From: Actinomycetes bacterium
GTDB taxonomy: Bacteria > Planctomycetota > Phycisphaerae > JAACET01
Reading direction: 5' to 3'
Assembly: GCA_030614915.1 (NCBI GenBank)
Contig: JAUXAG010000007.1
Span: 1-64,000, forward strand
Length of the DNA: 64,000 bases
A program made the translations under genes and the position numbers. The notes under the pieces are model-generated. The model was not told the DNA's origin. It saw only the letters and a program-made list of their open reading frames with translations, and did not search any database. This document shows, piece by piece, positions 34,237 to 44,083 of this stretch (positions within the stretch are counted from its first letter, which is position 1; each line of letters begins with the position of its first letter).

Positions 34237-34812
34237 GGTGGTCTCAAGATACGCCTGGAAGTGAAGTGCATGATTTCCTCACCGGATTTGTAGGCGATTC
34301 GCTGGGCCAGCTTCGATCCAGGTACAATCCAAAATGGTGGAGAATAAAGGAATGTCTGCAATAACCGGCAAGGTCGAGACTTTAAGCTCTTAGATGGACT
34401 TCGTCCCCCTCGGTCCCAATTAATTCATTGAGTGTAGCCTAGCTGAGTTCCCCCCATGGCCAAGTAAAAGAAAAGTAAAGTATGGACGAAAGGAAGGTGA
34501 GTGTTGGATGATTGTTCTCTTCCAGTCCAAGCACCTTGACTTGCAGAGCGAGCAAACAACTAGCGGACGATGTGTCTCTGGATTCTGCCAAAACCGGGAA
34601 GCTGGGCAGTTCTGGCCGATAAAAGCAGCTTATTGTCGCATAATGCAAGTAATTATCATTTTGCGCGAATACGCCTGTGGGCATCCTTTACAAGGCATTT
34701 CCCGAAGGCTGCCGGCAGGCTTCAATTTTCAGGCTCGATCTTCGTTCTTGCCATGCCGACAAAATTGCTCGTTCTCGCCACGAAAGCAGGTTTTGGGATG
34801 ACTTCATCTAAC
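34237..34812. other. Gap without recognisable gene
   Basis: Several frames are open on both strands (for example 34570-34860 on +), but none has a ribosome site, protein-like composition or a recognisable motif. The region should contain the promoter of the ECF gene at 34236. No repeat or RNA gene was seen. Confidence 0.4.
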
Positions 34813-35904
34813 TTATCGATCTTCCGCCAAATTAAGTCGTTGCAAAAAATCAAATTCTAATTGTTCATCCGGGGGAGAGATAGTCAGGAATTTTTTGATT
34901 TCAAGCCAAACGCTATTCAAGTCTTCTATATCCTGATCGGTATATGTGACGTAATTGACTCCATATCTCCGCCAATACTTTTTGTGTTTGTCCATTTCAC
35001 GCTCATAATTTGTCCTCGCATCATCATCGAGTTCGCTGAGTGTTTTATCCTTCCCCTTCAATTTCCCATGAGATGACCAGGGAGAGAATTCGAACCCTGT
35101 TTTACTCATGTCCCATGGGTTTATTATCAAAAAATCTAAACGATATTTGTGCGATCGCTTTAAAGGATCATATCTTAGTTCTGGGATCATTAGCGGTATA
35201 TCATTCTTGTTCTTTTGGCCTTTTACAAATTCAATATATTGATCTGCAATATTAAGTTGATAAATTGACCGTGCTCGTCTTACCATGTCTCTGAAAAAGG
35301 AAAGATAATCTGGTAAGCCAGAAAATCGTCTGATTCTATTTTCGCCCATGTAGCATAACCCTGTTTCTAGTACATGCGAAATCGTCCAATAAGGAAATTT
35401 GAAATGGCGGATATCTGATTTGTCATTTTCCCATACTTTGTCATATCTCGGTGTGACTAATAGCCCAAATTCATCATTATTATTGCCAAACCAATATTCG
35501 GACTCATCAATTTTTGGCCTTACTTTATATAACTCTTCATAATGTTTCAGAAAAGATCTCTCTAAAAACTTGTAAACATATTTTTGGAAATACGGATGAT
35601 TTCCGGTTAGCAGGTCATGCATGCGTTTATGCCTCGGGCTTGGGCATTCTTTTTGGTTTTCTTTTAAAAACCCTTTTGTCCACCGGCTTTGATATTCAAG
35701 AGGTGTCTTAATAACATCGTTATGCAAATTAAGATATTCACCAGTTTTGCTCCCAATAAAAGCATTTAATTTAGCCTGTGTATTATATTTGAGATGGATG
35801 CGTTTGATCTCACGAAAGACCTTCTCTTGCAGGAGAATCAAATCTCTTGTTAATACCTCTATTTTCTTGTTTCTAGCTGCTTTATTTGGATTCTGTTCTG
35901 CCAT
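34813..35904 (-). CDS. TrlF-associated protein, possible PD-(D/E)XK-type nuclease
   Basis: The 363-residue protein is not recognised as a named family. The N-terminal half is helical and basic (IEVLTRDLILLQEKVFREIK). The C-terminal third has HKYRLDFLIINPWDMSKTGFEF, then SPWSSHGKLKGK and VNYVTYTDQDIED, an arrangement of Asp, Glu and a following strand like a restriction-type nuclease core, though the usual Lys is Ser (EFS). The start overlaps the end of the TrlF gene by 23 bp. The DNA is AT-rich like its partner, pointing to joint transfer. A nuclease role is inference. Confidence 0.6.
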   Translation of the reverse strand: MAEQNPNKAARNKKIEVLTRDLILLQEKVFREIKRIHLKYNTQAKLNAFIGSKTGEYLNLHNDVIKTPLEYQSRWTKGFLKENQKECPSPRHKRMHDLLTGNHPYFQKYVYKFLERSFLKHYEELYKVRPKIDESEYWFGNNNDEFGLLVTPRYDKVWENDKSDIRHFKFPYWTISHVLETGLCYMGENRIRRFSGLPDYLSFFRDMVRRARSIYQLNIADQYIEFVKGQKNKNDIPLMIPELRYDPLKRSHKYRLDFLIINPWDMSKTGFEFSPWSSHGKLKGKDKTLSELDDDARTNYEREMDKHKKYWRRYGVNYVTYTDQDIEDLNSVWLEIKKFLTISPPDEQLEFDFLQRLNLAEDR

Positions 35905-38866
35905 CTTGTTCTCTATTTGTTATCATTGTTATTGAGTCTGTAGCTAATCGATTCTTTGCCCCATAGTTTAGTCTCTCTGCGTAGTACTTTTGATCTCTGT
36001 TGTCAAACGCAGGTTGAGTTCCCTCCAAAATGTCTATAAGAGCTTTATTTATTTTGGGATTTTCAATAGCACCACAAGTATATGTTATTTTGTTTCTTTC
36101 TTCTTTTTTCATCTCACAATGTATAATTTGATCCGCATCGCAGACTACCGCAAGATTAGGATTATGCGTTACAATAATAATCTGCCGTCTTTTCTTAGCT
36201 TCTTTTATACAAGGGACTAAGACTCCATATACTGTTTCGTTGTCGAGATTTTCCTCCGGTTGGTCTATAATCAATGGTATATCATCCCGCGAAATAAACA
36301 GATAAAATATTAGCAAAACAGTCCCTCTTTCTCCCGGGGACAATTGGCTTAAGTCCTTGCCAGCCCAACGTAGAATATACTTGGGTTTTAAGTAATCGAG
36401 TGAATATATATAATTATAAAAATCCTGAATTTGGATACTTTGCCTCAGCTGGTCATTAATATAACGAACGGTGTCTCTAAATTCATTTCTTTGATCGACG
36501 TTAAGATTGGCCTCTAATTGCTGCAGGAATTTTTCTAATCCTGGACTACTATCAAAATCCGAACTATCTAATATATCTTTGAGTCTTTTTTGACCGTCGT
36601 CAGCCCCGTAAAAGGACCCTTTTTTGTTTTGAGTAATAAAATTAAAGAATTGCTCGGGGAATCCGCTACATATTATGGAAACCCTAAAATCCATGGAAAA
36701 TCGTTCTTTCGAAAATTTTTGCGAATCAGCAAAGTCTTTGACACGCTTATACAGCGTGCTATATTCATCTCTCAATTGACATAGCTGGCCGAATATTTCT
36801 TTTATCTTTGAAAGCCGTTTTTCTCTTAGTACGCGTAGTTGTTCTGGAATATCATCGATTTCTTTGATTTGTTTTTCGTAGTATTTGATTGTATCAGGCA
36901 TTGAATCGTCGCCATCAATCGCCTTGGCCTTTATTTCCCATTCAGCTTTTTCTTTGAGGTACGCTTGATATTCTTTATTTGGTTGATCGAGCTCATTTCG
37001 CAGAGCGTCAATCTCTTTCTGCAATTGCTGTTTCTTGAAAAACGGGCCATCTTTATTATCTTCTTTGAGAGTACCAGATTTGGTTACATAGCTAGCCCAG
37101 GACTCCGTATTTATTTTTTCAATAGCATCCCTTTTAATTTCTAATTTAATAACGTCATCAATGTTAAGGCCCAATACACCTACAATTGCTTTACATTCAC
37201 TCTTAAATAATTCATATTGTTTTTGAAAGTTATCGAGTTTGTCTGAAAGTTTTCTTGCATTTACGGATTTATTATAATCGATCTTTATTTCCTTCTCTAT
37301 TCTCTCGATTTCCTTCTCATATGCCTGAATACCTTCAACTTTTTTATAAATTTTAGCCGTGATAGCATCGATTTCTTTCTGTTTGGCAGGATCTGTCCCC
37401 GGTTTTGTTCTTTCTTTTGGTTTTATTAAATCATGGGAAGCTCTTTCCTGTTTCTTTATTTGTAATCTGTTATTGATTTGTGTTTTATAATCAGGGTGTA
37501 GTTTACCTTCCAATATAGCGATCTCTTTATTGAGCGTCGTGATTTCGTTTTTAGCAATATCGATAGAACTGTTCATTTCTTTCGTTTTGAATTCTATTAA
37601 ATCATCTAACTTATTGAAATTCAATTTCTCGGTATCGCTGACATGAGAGAAAATGACTTTCTTTAATTCATCATTAAATAGACTTCCTTCAAGTTGTTCT
37701 GTGCATATTTTTTCAAGATAATTTTGAGGGATGCATTTAACAGTTTCAACATCACTGCCTTCAATATCATCGTTAAGATTTTTTTCAGAAGAATTGCCAC
37801 TTTCCCATTTCAATAAAGCTTTAAAGTGTTTTGCTTTATTATCTTTTTTATCTCTAAACTTGGTGGGATTTAAAAATGAAAAATGGCTGCTCTGTTGTGT
37901 GTTGCCTAGCAAACCTAATGTATCAGCTATAGAACTTTTCCCGCTTCCTTTGTTGCCTATGATCGATATTAAACCCGGATTTAAAATAACTTCGGGATTT
38001 TCGCTAAACCATATTTCATCGAGGGTGACTTCCTCTTCTTTGTTTATCGCAAATGAATGAATGTGTTTCGTTTTATTGTTTCTAACTCTTCTTAATATAT
38101 CAGGTTCATCACCGATAAATACTCTATCCTCAGGTTCAATTATTATCTGCTTCAATCCTTCAAATGTTTGGTCGGCTTTAATCCATGTAAATCGTGCATT
38201 TTCATATTCACTTATTTTATGATTGTCTGAGCAGCAGACGGTTGGCAATCTAAAGCCAATAGAAGGAAAAACAATAGTGTTATAATCGTTCTGGTCCTCC
38301 GGCTTGCTAATTTCAAGTATATCTATAAAATCAGTAACCAAATCAGTTTTAACTTGGTCTTTAAATTTCGCCAGATTACTTCTTATATTCTCAATAGTAT
38401 TGCTTTTGCTTCCGGCATGGACAGCCACCAGGCCACCTAAATCATGTATAACTTTTGCCGACTCTTTTAAATCGCAATATATCTTATTTTCGCCTTTATC
38501 GTGTTTGTCTTGTTCTGTGATCTTTTGGGCCGCAGAAAATTTAGTCCATATATCCTGCAACTGTGCTTTATTAAGATCATTTGGAAAAATCCCAGTAAAA
38601 TGGACAGATTCACTTCCTCCGAGTTCCGAACGACATTCTATTGCCGGAAATATTGCTATGTCTGTGGCCGCAATACTCTGAAGATTTATAATTCTATTAA
38701 CGTCAATTGTATGGTGATCGGTTATAGCTATGGCAGCGATATTTGAATCTTTCAATTTTTGTATTATCGCTTCATTTGTTATTGATTTGTCTTGGTAATC
38801 CTCAGAGGCGGGTGTATGAAGATGCAAATCCCATTTTCGCCAAACTGAACCTCTCGGGTCATTCAT
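35882..38866 (-). CDS. TrlF-family PHP-SMC-like ATPase
   Basis: The 994-residue protein fuses an N-terminal PHP phosphoesterase domain to a RecF/SMC-like ABC ATPase. PHP metal motifs are visible: KWDLHLHTPAS (12-22), AIAITDHHTID (about 45), FPAIECRSE, VAVHAGSKS and CCSDNHK. The ATPase has Walker A GNKGSGKSS (about 305), two long coiled-coil stretches (about 415-720), the signature LSPGERGTVLLIF (about 850), Walker B LIIDQPEENLDN and VTHNPNLA. The family is found in mobile and defence contexts; its substrate is uncertain. GC content is much lower than in the left half of the window. The downstream gene overlaps by 23 bp. Confidence 0.88.
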   Translation of the reverse strand: MNDPRGSVWRKWDLHLHTPASEDYQDKSITNEAIIQKLKDSNIAAIAITDHHTIDVNRIINLQSIAATDIAIFPAIECRSELGGSESVHFTGIFPNDLNKAQLQDIWTKFSAAQKITEQDKHDKGENKIYCDLKESAKVIHDLGGLVAVHAGSKSNTIENIRSNLAKFKDQVKTDLVTDFIDILEISKPEDQNDYNTIVFPSIGFRLPTVCCSDNHKISEYENARFTWIKADQTFEGLKQIIIEPEDRVFIGDEPDILRRVRNNKTKHIHSFAINKEEEVTLDEIWFSENPEVILNPGLISIIGNKGSGKSSIADTLGLLGNTQQSSHFSFLNPTKFRDKKDNKAKHFKALLKWESGNSSEKNLNDDIEGSDVETVKCIPQNYLEKICTEQLEGSLFNDELKKVIFSHVSDTEKLNFNKLDDLIEFKTKEMNSSIDIAKNEITTLNKEIAILEGKLHPDYKTQINNRLQIKKQERASHDLIKPKERTKPGTDPAKQKEIDAITAKIYKKVEGIQAYEKEIERIEKEIKIDYNKSVNARKLSDKLDNFQKQYELFKSECKAIVGVLGLNIDDVIKLEIKRDAIEKINTESWASYVTKSGTLKEDNKDGPFFKKQQLQKEIDALRNELDQPNKEYQAYLKEKAEWEIKAKAIDGDDSMPDTIKYYEKQIKEIDDIPEQLRVLREKRLSKIKEIFGQLCQLRDEYSTLYKRVKDFADSQKFSKERFSMDFRVSIICSGFPEQFFNFITQNKKGSFYGADDGQKRLKDILDSSDFDSSPGLEKFLQQLEANLNVDQRNEFRDTVRYINDQLRQSIQIQDFYNYIYSLDYLKPKYILRWAGKDLSQLSPGERGTVLLIFYLFISRDDIPLIIDQPEENLDNETVYGVLVPCIKEAKKRRQIIIVTHNPNLAVVCDADQIIHCEMKKEERNKITYTCGAIENPKINKALIDILEGTQPAFDNRDQKYYAERLNYGAKNRLATDSITMITNREQDGRTESK

Positions 38867-39039
38867 TGGAATAGTACCTTAAATCGTTATTCTTATTACG
38901 ACTATTATCTGGGGTCCCCACATGGATTACCCCCACTCGGACACATCGCCGAGCATTCAAGTATTTTACCATGCAACCCAACCAACTCAACGAAAATTAG
39001 CTTGAAAACAAGAAGCCGAGTCGATATAATAATCATGTG

Positions 39040-39076
39040 AAAGGTTCAGATTTGGTATGAAGTCTGAACCTTTTTT
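39040..39076 (+). terminator. Hairpin with T-run
   Basis: AAAGGTTCAGA (39040-39050) pairs perfectly with TCTGAACCTTT (39063-39073), loop 12 nt, followed by further T residues to 39076. It looks like a rho-independent terminator on the plus strand, yet no plus-strand gene precedes it. Confidence 0.55.
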
Positions 39077-39292
39077 CTTGCGCACGCCGCAAAATCTCGC
39101 CATTCCGTGAATCTGTAACGTCTTGTTGCCGCTGTCCTTACAATCATCTCTACGTTCAAGCCTTCCATTTTCACTGTTTTCCACAAGGTTTATAAACTGA
39201 GCCGTTCAACGCTAGATATCCGTGCGTAACAATTTACATGCAAAGCACTTACGCTTGGGATGCTTTGCCAGAAACGTTCAGAGTTCATACCA
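39053..39292. repeat. Inverted 17-bp repeat flanking about 205 bp before the recombinase gene
   Basis: TGGTATGAAGTCTGAAC (39053-39069) and GTTCAGAGTTCATACCA (39276-39292) are inverse copies with one mismatch. The first arm overlaps the 3' part of the terminator-like hairpin; the second lies 44 bp before the recombinase start. Recombination-site arms are a possible explanation. No gene is seen in 38867-39335 otherwise. Confidence 0.55.
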
Positions 39293-39335
39293 ACTGCGAA
39301 CTTTTCTGAAAAAGTTACGCAAGGGGGTATTGAAA

Positions 39336-39965
39336 ATGGCTGGGCTAAATTGGGTCTTGGACAGGAGCAAGTTCCTCTCTCTAGCTGAGGCAAGGCAGCT
39401 TCTGGACACAGCGAGAGAATTGGCTGAGACAGCCTCTCTCTATGGCCACAGGACCCCGGTACGAGACTACTTCATCATACATTTGGCTCTGGCTACAGGG
39501 CTGAGGGTCATGGAAATAGCAGAGTTGAATTGTGGGGATCTTTTCATAGATGAATTCTACACCGCTCTCATCGTCAGGAGGGGGAAGGGTGGCAAGAAGA
39601 GGCCGGTCTGGTTTGGTACGGAATTTAAGCAGCACTACGAAAACTACCTGGATTGGAAACAGGCTAACGACGAACCAGTTGGCCCAGATGATCCGCTGTT
39701 TTTATCCAGCAATACAGGGAAGCACATGACAACTCGAGCCATTGAAAAAGCCTTCAAGAGAGTAGCTGCCAGAGCAGGTCTGCCAGAACATTTCTCCATA
39801 CACAGCCTCAGACACACATACGCATGCCAGCTATATAGGGCCAGTGGCTACAATCTCCGCCTAGTTCAAAAGCAGCTGGGACATTCAAGATCGCAAACCA
39901 CAGAAGTTTATGCAGACGTAATGATGCCGGAAATCAAAAAAGCGTTGGATAGAATGTATAGGTGA
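39336..39965 (+). CDS. Tyrosine recombinase, catalytic domain only
   Basis: The 209-residue protein has all tyrosine recombinase catalytic positions: Arg in ATGLRVMEIAEL, Lys in RRGKGGKKRP, HSLRHTYACQLY (HxxR), LGHSRSQTTEVYADV (His and nucleophile Tyr). It lacks the N-terminal SAM-like core-binding domain of normal XerC/D-type integrases, so it is a short form like integron-type or phage accessory recombinases. The start ATG has AGGGGG 8 bases upstream, which excludes the longer frame to 39222. A PEP-CTERM protein gene follows after 28 bp. Confidence 0.88.
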   Translation: MAGLNWVLDRSKFLSLAEARQLLDTARELAETASLYGHRTPVRDYFIIHLALATGLRVMEIAELNCGDLFIDEFYTALIVRRGKGGKKRPVWFGTEFKQHYENYLDWKQANDEPVGPDDPLFLSSNTGKHMTTRAIEKAFKRVAARAGLPEHFSIHSLRHTYACQLYRASGYNLRLVQKQLGHSRSQTTEVYADVMMPEIKKALDRMYR

Positions 39966-39993
39966 GTTATTTGAATTATAGAAAGGACGGTTT

Positions 39994-41655
39994 ATGAAGT
40001 CAAAAGATATTGCCGGACGTATCTTCAAAGGTTTTTGTGATAAGCAAATTGCCGCTGAACTTAAGATAAGTCTTCCAACCACCACACTCACTGTGATTCT
40101 GCTCATGCTTGTGGTTATCGCGTCTCCTCTTTTAGCTAAAACGACGTACTATATAGCTAATGGTGGGAATTGGAAAAGCTCTAGTAGCTGGGACAATGGC
40201 ATACCCAATCCGAGTGACCTGGCAATAGTCAACAATAACAAGAATGTGTATGTGAACGCAGGTTCCTATGCTAGGCAGTTGACTTTGGGTGATACTAGCG
40301 GTAATCGTGGGACCGCGTCGCTAAATGATAGCAGCTATAACTATTCCTGGATGGAAACGGAGTACACTGTCCTGGGTTATTACGGTACAGGATATGTGTT
40401 TCACTATGGCGGCAGGAATAACGTTAGTGCACAACTGCTTCTAGGGTACAAGTCCGGCTCAGATGGCTTCTATTCACTACAGGGGGGTGAACTATTTGCG
40501 AACAGTGAAATTGTGGGTGTGGAATCAAACGGAACAATTGAGCAAAGAGGTGGAGAAAATAAAGTCGACACTGAACTTGGCGTTGGATATGCCAGCGGAG
40601 CAACTGGATTGTATAAGCTAGAGAATGGAATTATGTCATCTGACATACTTGGCGTTGGGATCTTCGGACAAGGAACCTTCAGGCAAACTGGCGGCTCAAG
40701 TACAGTAAGTACTGTCTGCAATCTTGGCTTAGAAACGGGCAGCGTGGGAAGTTTCGAAATCTCTGCCGGAGAGTCATCCGTAAACAGTTTCCGGATTGGT
40801 TATGATGGGTCTGGTTCCTTATTGATCCAGGGAGGGTCTGTGGAGGTTGCTGGCGGCATACGCCTCGGCGAGAGGACTGGCGGTGCAGGATCGGTTAGGC
40901 TTAGTGGTGGGCAGCTGTCAGCCGATCTTGAGGAGGTAGGCTATCTTGGCGACGGACAATTTGTCCAAGATGGCGGCACAAATACAGCAAACAGGCTGTG
41001 GATTGGATCTGCATATGACTCGGCTTCATATGAAATATCAGACGGAAGCTTAGAGGCTGGGGAACTGCTTGTTGGCAGCGGGAGTGTACCAGGGACATTT
41101 TCGATCGGTGATGCAACAGCTGGTATTACAATATCAGATAGGTTTGTGCTGGCAGAAAATGGGCAATTCCAAGCAGTTGCTGGGGCAGCTATTCACATGA
41201 CAGGTTCTGCATTTGAAAACGAAAGCATTACCCCAGACAATCTGACAGACCTTGCTAATCTCACGCTCATCTTTGAAGGAGGCCAAGGAGTAATCGACCC
41301 ATTTGAAATTGCGGGAGAGGACATGGGGACTATGTTGGCAGGCTTTGACACCAACTTTGCTCTTGGAACATTACAGCTTGGCGGGGATGCTGGTATTGGC
41401 CAAATTCAACTTGTAGACCTTTTTGACAATAGGCCTGAATGGGAAGGCTCCGAGGCTCTATATGTAGAGAACCTAATTTTGGGGGCAGATTCGTCACTTG
41501 ATTTGAACGGGTTAAATCTCTATTACCAGAATCTCACTGATCTTGGCGGCACAGTCAGTTTTAGCGGCGGGACAATGACGCAAGTTCCTGAACCAGCGAC
41601 GCTGATATTGCTTGTAATCGGTGGCTTGGCAACTCTGCTACGACGGAACTTGTAG
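39994..41655 (+). CDS. PEP-CTERM surface protein with beta-repeat body
   Basis: The 553-residue protein has a signal-type helix (about 28-48, LTVILLMLVVIASPLLA), then a body with repeating units of about 45 residues, each with LGYxxGSxGxYxLxxGxL-like strands, as in autotransporter-type beta-helices. It ends in a PEP-CTERM sorting signal: VPEPATLILLVIGGLATLL followed by RRNL. Such proteins are cut by exosortase and placed on the surface. The N-terminal 27 residues before the helix are unusually long (KDIAGRIFKGFCDKQIAAEL) and resemble a short HTH-like helix pair. It lies immediately after the recombinase gene. Confidence 0.85.
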   Translation: MKSKDIAGRIFKGFCDKQIAAELKISLPTTTLTVILLMLVVIASPLLAKTTYYIANGGNWKSSSSWDNGIPNPSDLAIVNNNKNVYVNAGSYARQLTLGDTSGNRGTASLNDSSYNYSWMETEYTVLGYYGTGYVFHYGGRNNVSAQLLLGYKSGSDGFYSLQGGELFANSEIVGVESNGTIEQRGGENKVDTELGVGYASGATGLYKLENGIMSSDILGVGIFGQGTFRQTGGSSTVSTVCNLGLETGSVGSFEISAGESSVNSFRIGYDGSGSLLIQGGSVEVAGGIRLGERTGGAGSVRLSGGQLSADLEEVGYLGDGQFVQDGGTNTANRLWIGSAYDSASYEISDGSLEAGELLVGSGSVPGTFSIGDATAGITISDRFVLAENGQFQAVAGAAIHMTGSAFENESITPDNLTDLANLTLIFEGGQGVIDPFEIAGEDMGTMLAGFDTNFALGTLQLGGDAGIGQIQLVDLFDNRPEWEGSEALYVENLILGADSSLDLNGLNLYYQNLTDLGGTVSFSGGTMTQVPEPATLILLVIGGLATLLRRNL

Positions 41656-42178
41656 CGTTGTGGCAGCTTTATAGATACTAGCAGTTACCAGAAGGCCGTC
41701 TTCCACCCTCGGGCGAACTGTGCCCCCCCACGGTTCTGCCTACCGGCAGGCGGCTTTCATATTTTCGCTATCTTCACCTCGGTAGTAGGTCTTATATTGG
41801 GCGATCCGCTGCTGCTCCTCTGTGTCAAATGTTCAATCTGCTTTGCTAATTCCAAGACTTCCGCAAGTTGCCTATCTACGACATTGTGATCTTCCATTTC
41901 TGTATAGAATTCATTTGCTAAGTATAAATATTATCAACTGAATAGGGCTGCAGCCGACATTAGGGAAAAGTATAAATATTAGCGAGTTGTAAATATGATA
42001 TGAAAAAGAACGTAACATTGCAGTATCATGCTGGGGATACAATAAGCTCCCAAAATAATTACCAAAGGTTGGACGCCCCAACCGGCGTAAGGACCATAAG
42101 TAAAATAGCCGGGCGAATTTTTCATAAATTTTTGCAAAACAGTTTAACACATATAAAGGAGGTAGGGTTTCCTGTAGA
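41656..42178. other. Gap with direct repeats upstream of the second integrase
   Basis: No gene is seen. CTGCC/GGCAG (about 41737-41750) could form a small hairpin. AAGTATAAATATTA occurs twice, at about 41920-41933 and 41968-41981, 48 bp apart, and TATAAATAT-like words resemble archaeal TATA boxes. AAAGGAGGT at 42157-42165 precedes the integrase start. Confidence 0.45.
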
Positions 42179-43285
42179 ATGCTAAAGAGAGACCCCTACA
42201 GCCACGCTGACCGGTGGGAGAAGTGGAGAGAAGAAAATCAAAATGGGATAAAAGGAATTTCCAAACATAACTCTGATTTAGCACTATCGTTCCTATTTGA
42301 CATGGAAATTGGTAAGAATATTTCTCCTAGATCTAAAAAAGGTGAGAGAAGTTTTACTCGACTTAACGATCTTAGGGGGAAAATCTTATTCTTTGCAGAA
42401 AGACTCACAAAAGATTTAGATAAGATTACCAAAGACGAAATTCATGACTTCTTTCACGAGATGAGAAAATCTAAAATCCTTCGAAAAGATGGAAAGCCTT
42501 TTTTATCTGTTGGTGACTTTGTCAGAGATTTCAAAGCCTTCTGGGGCTGGCTTAGACGAACAGCCAGGGTCGACGAGGATATTACAATGGACCTTCGAAG
42601 AAGTGATGGACGTAAACCTGCATGGGTCTTTTTGACTGAAGAGGAATTCAAAACCTTAGCCAATCAAGCTAATTCTGATTACCGTGCTCTGATGTGGTTC
42701 ATGTATGACACTGGCATGAGGGTCACAGAAGCGTATTCAATTAGAATCAGTGATTTCTCAAATGACTTTACACGGTTGGCAATTCGAAAAGAGTATTCAA
42801 AGACATTTGGTAGAACAATAAATCTCAAGCTTTGTTCAAACTTTATCAGAGAGCTTGTAAAACACCATAATCTAGGCCCGAATGATTTCATCTTTATCAA
42901 AAAACCTGCTACCTTCAATAAATATCTCCGAACCCTAGCAGCCAAAACATTTGGTGATGGGGAATCTCCCGCCCGTAAACCATATAACAAAATGAGGCTC
43001 TACGATATTAGACATAACGCAAGTTGTTATTGGCTTAAGAGATATCCAACTCGGCAGGGTCTCATGTATCGGATGGGTTGGTCGCGAGAAAAAATGGTAA
43101 TGTACTACTCTGAATTCCTTGGCTTAGCAGATCAAATTGACGATGATGATATGGTTACAAAAGAGAATAAGACAAAATATGAAAAAAGAATTGAAATCTT
43201 AGAGCGGGGAAAGGAAGAAACAAATGAGTTGATAAAAGAATTGATGAGAAAAGTTTTAGCATTGCAATCTATCTTGGCAAATTGA
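42179..43285 (+). CDS. Archaeal-type tyrosine recombinase/integrase
   Basis: The 368-residue protein has an N-terminal core-binding domain (about 40-150) and a catalytic domain with Arg in DTGMRVTEAYSIRISDF (about 185), LYDIRHNASCYWLKRYP (the HxxR box in the degenerate form seen in archaeal integrases) and the C-terminal Tyr in MGWSREKMVMYYSEF. A Lys/Glu-rich coiled coil ends the protein (about 330-365). Overall style and lysine-rich composition match integrases of archaeal mobile elements more than bacterial XerC/D. It is AT-rich. It probably marks the left part of the element that carries the ubiquitin-like cassette. Confidence 0.82.
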   Translation: MLKRDPYSHADRWEKWREENQNGIKGISKHNSDLALSFLFDMEIGKNISPRSKKGERSFTRLNDLRGKILFFAERLTKDLDKITKDEIHDFFHEMRKSKILRKDGKPFLSVGDFVRDFKAFWGWLRRTARVDEDITMDLRRSDGRKPAWVFLTEEEFKTLANQANSDYRALMWFMYDTGMRVTEAYSIRISDFSNDFTRLAIRKEYSKTFGRTINLKLCSNFIRELVKHHNLGPNDFIFIKKPATFNKYLRTLAAKTFGDGESPARKPYNKMRLYDIRHNASCYWLKRYPTRQGLMYRMGWSREKMVMYYSEFLGLADQIDDDDMVTKENKTKYEKRIEILERGKEETNELIKELMRKVLALQSILAN

Positions 43286-43477
43286 AGCAGCTTGAAGAGA
43301 TGTCGGTATGTCGCTTATCAAACAAAATGTGATTGTATGGCGATTATCTCGGCTCCTATGTCTAAGGTTCTTTTTTGCTTGATATTTTGGATGGGACCAA
43401 ATAGAATGTCGGAAGGATTTTCGTCCGGCTGTTCAAGTTAATTCTGTCATGATTTCTCTATATGGAGGGCGGTATCT

Positions 43478-43870
43478 ATGCCAGTGGAACTAATAGCTGT
43501 AATCATTGGTGGAATAATTGGTATCATTGGTAGCCTTTCCACAACGGTGCTCGTTACAACCCTATCCAATCGCAGACGTACCCGGGCCATCCGTGCCATT
43601 GCGAAGGGAGAAATAGTTGCAATCAAGGAAAAAGCTGAAAGGTTCCTTTCGGGCCAAAGCAACAAAAGCGGTCTTGGGGCATCTACACCAATGCTGACTT
43701 CAATCGCTTCTGAGTTGGGTTTTCTTTCCGAGGAGCAAGCAATAGCACTCAGACGGGCAGTGACCTTGGATATGGAAATGAGGAAAGAGGAATCTCAATC
43801 TAAAGCAAAACTAACCGTCCAAGCATGTGAGGAATCTTTGCGTATCCTTTCCTCTCGTGGGACTTCATAG
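43478..43870 (+). CDS. Small membrane-anchored protein of unknown function
   Basis: The 130-residue protein has an N-terminal membrane helix (LIAVIIGGIIGIIGSLSTTVLVTTL), a basic stretch (SNRRRTRAIRAIAKGE) and a soluble helical domain. The start has GGAGG upstream. The helix-then-charged-helix layout resembles phage or plasmid accessory proteins, but no family is recognised. Confidence 0.6.
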   Translation: MPVELIAVIIGGIIGIIGSLSTTVLVTTLSNRRRTRAIRAIAKGEIVAIKEKAERFLSGQSNKSGLGASTPMLTSIASELGFLSEEQAIALRRAVTLDMEMRKEESQSKAKLTVQACEESLRILSSRGTS

Positions 43871-43888
43871 TATCTTGCTCAAGCGGAA

Positions 43889-44083
43889 CTATGGAATTCT
43901 CCGAGCAACTTTTGGCAGATCGCCCAAATCATAGTAATCTCGCAGGCAATTCTCAGAACAAAACAACAGCGTTTCTAATGGCACAAAGCCTCTCATGCCA
44001 ATAACGCCTTTTTCAGCTTTTATTGCATCAACTCCTACATCGAGATCATGTTGGCAGTTTGCACAGGTTTTTTTGTCTTCCAT
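43889..44083 (-). CDS. Small FCS/TRASH-like zinc-finger protein
   Basis: The 64-residue protein has two cysteine pairs: CANC at the N-terminus (7, 10) and LLFCSENCLRDYY (42, 46), the FCSxxC form seen in FCS/TRASH-type zinc fingers. No clear ribosome site precedes the ATG. Convergent with the previous gene (gap 18 bp). The function is unknown. The following gap 44084-44439 shows no feature. Confidence 0.5.
   Translation of the reverse strand: MEDKKTCANCQHDLDVGVDAIKAEKGVIGMRGFVPLETLLFCSENCLRDYYDLGDLPKVARRIP

Noticed and set aside
34570-34860. 96-codon plus-strand ORF
   Set aside because: No ribosome site, unnatural composition, and it runs into the 3' end of the convergent gene at 34813.
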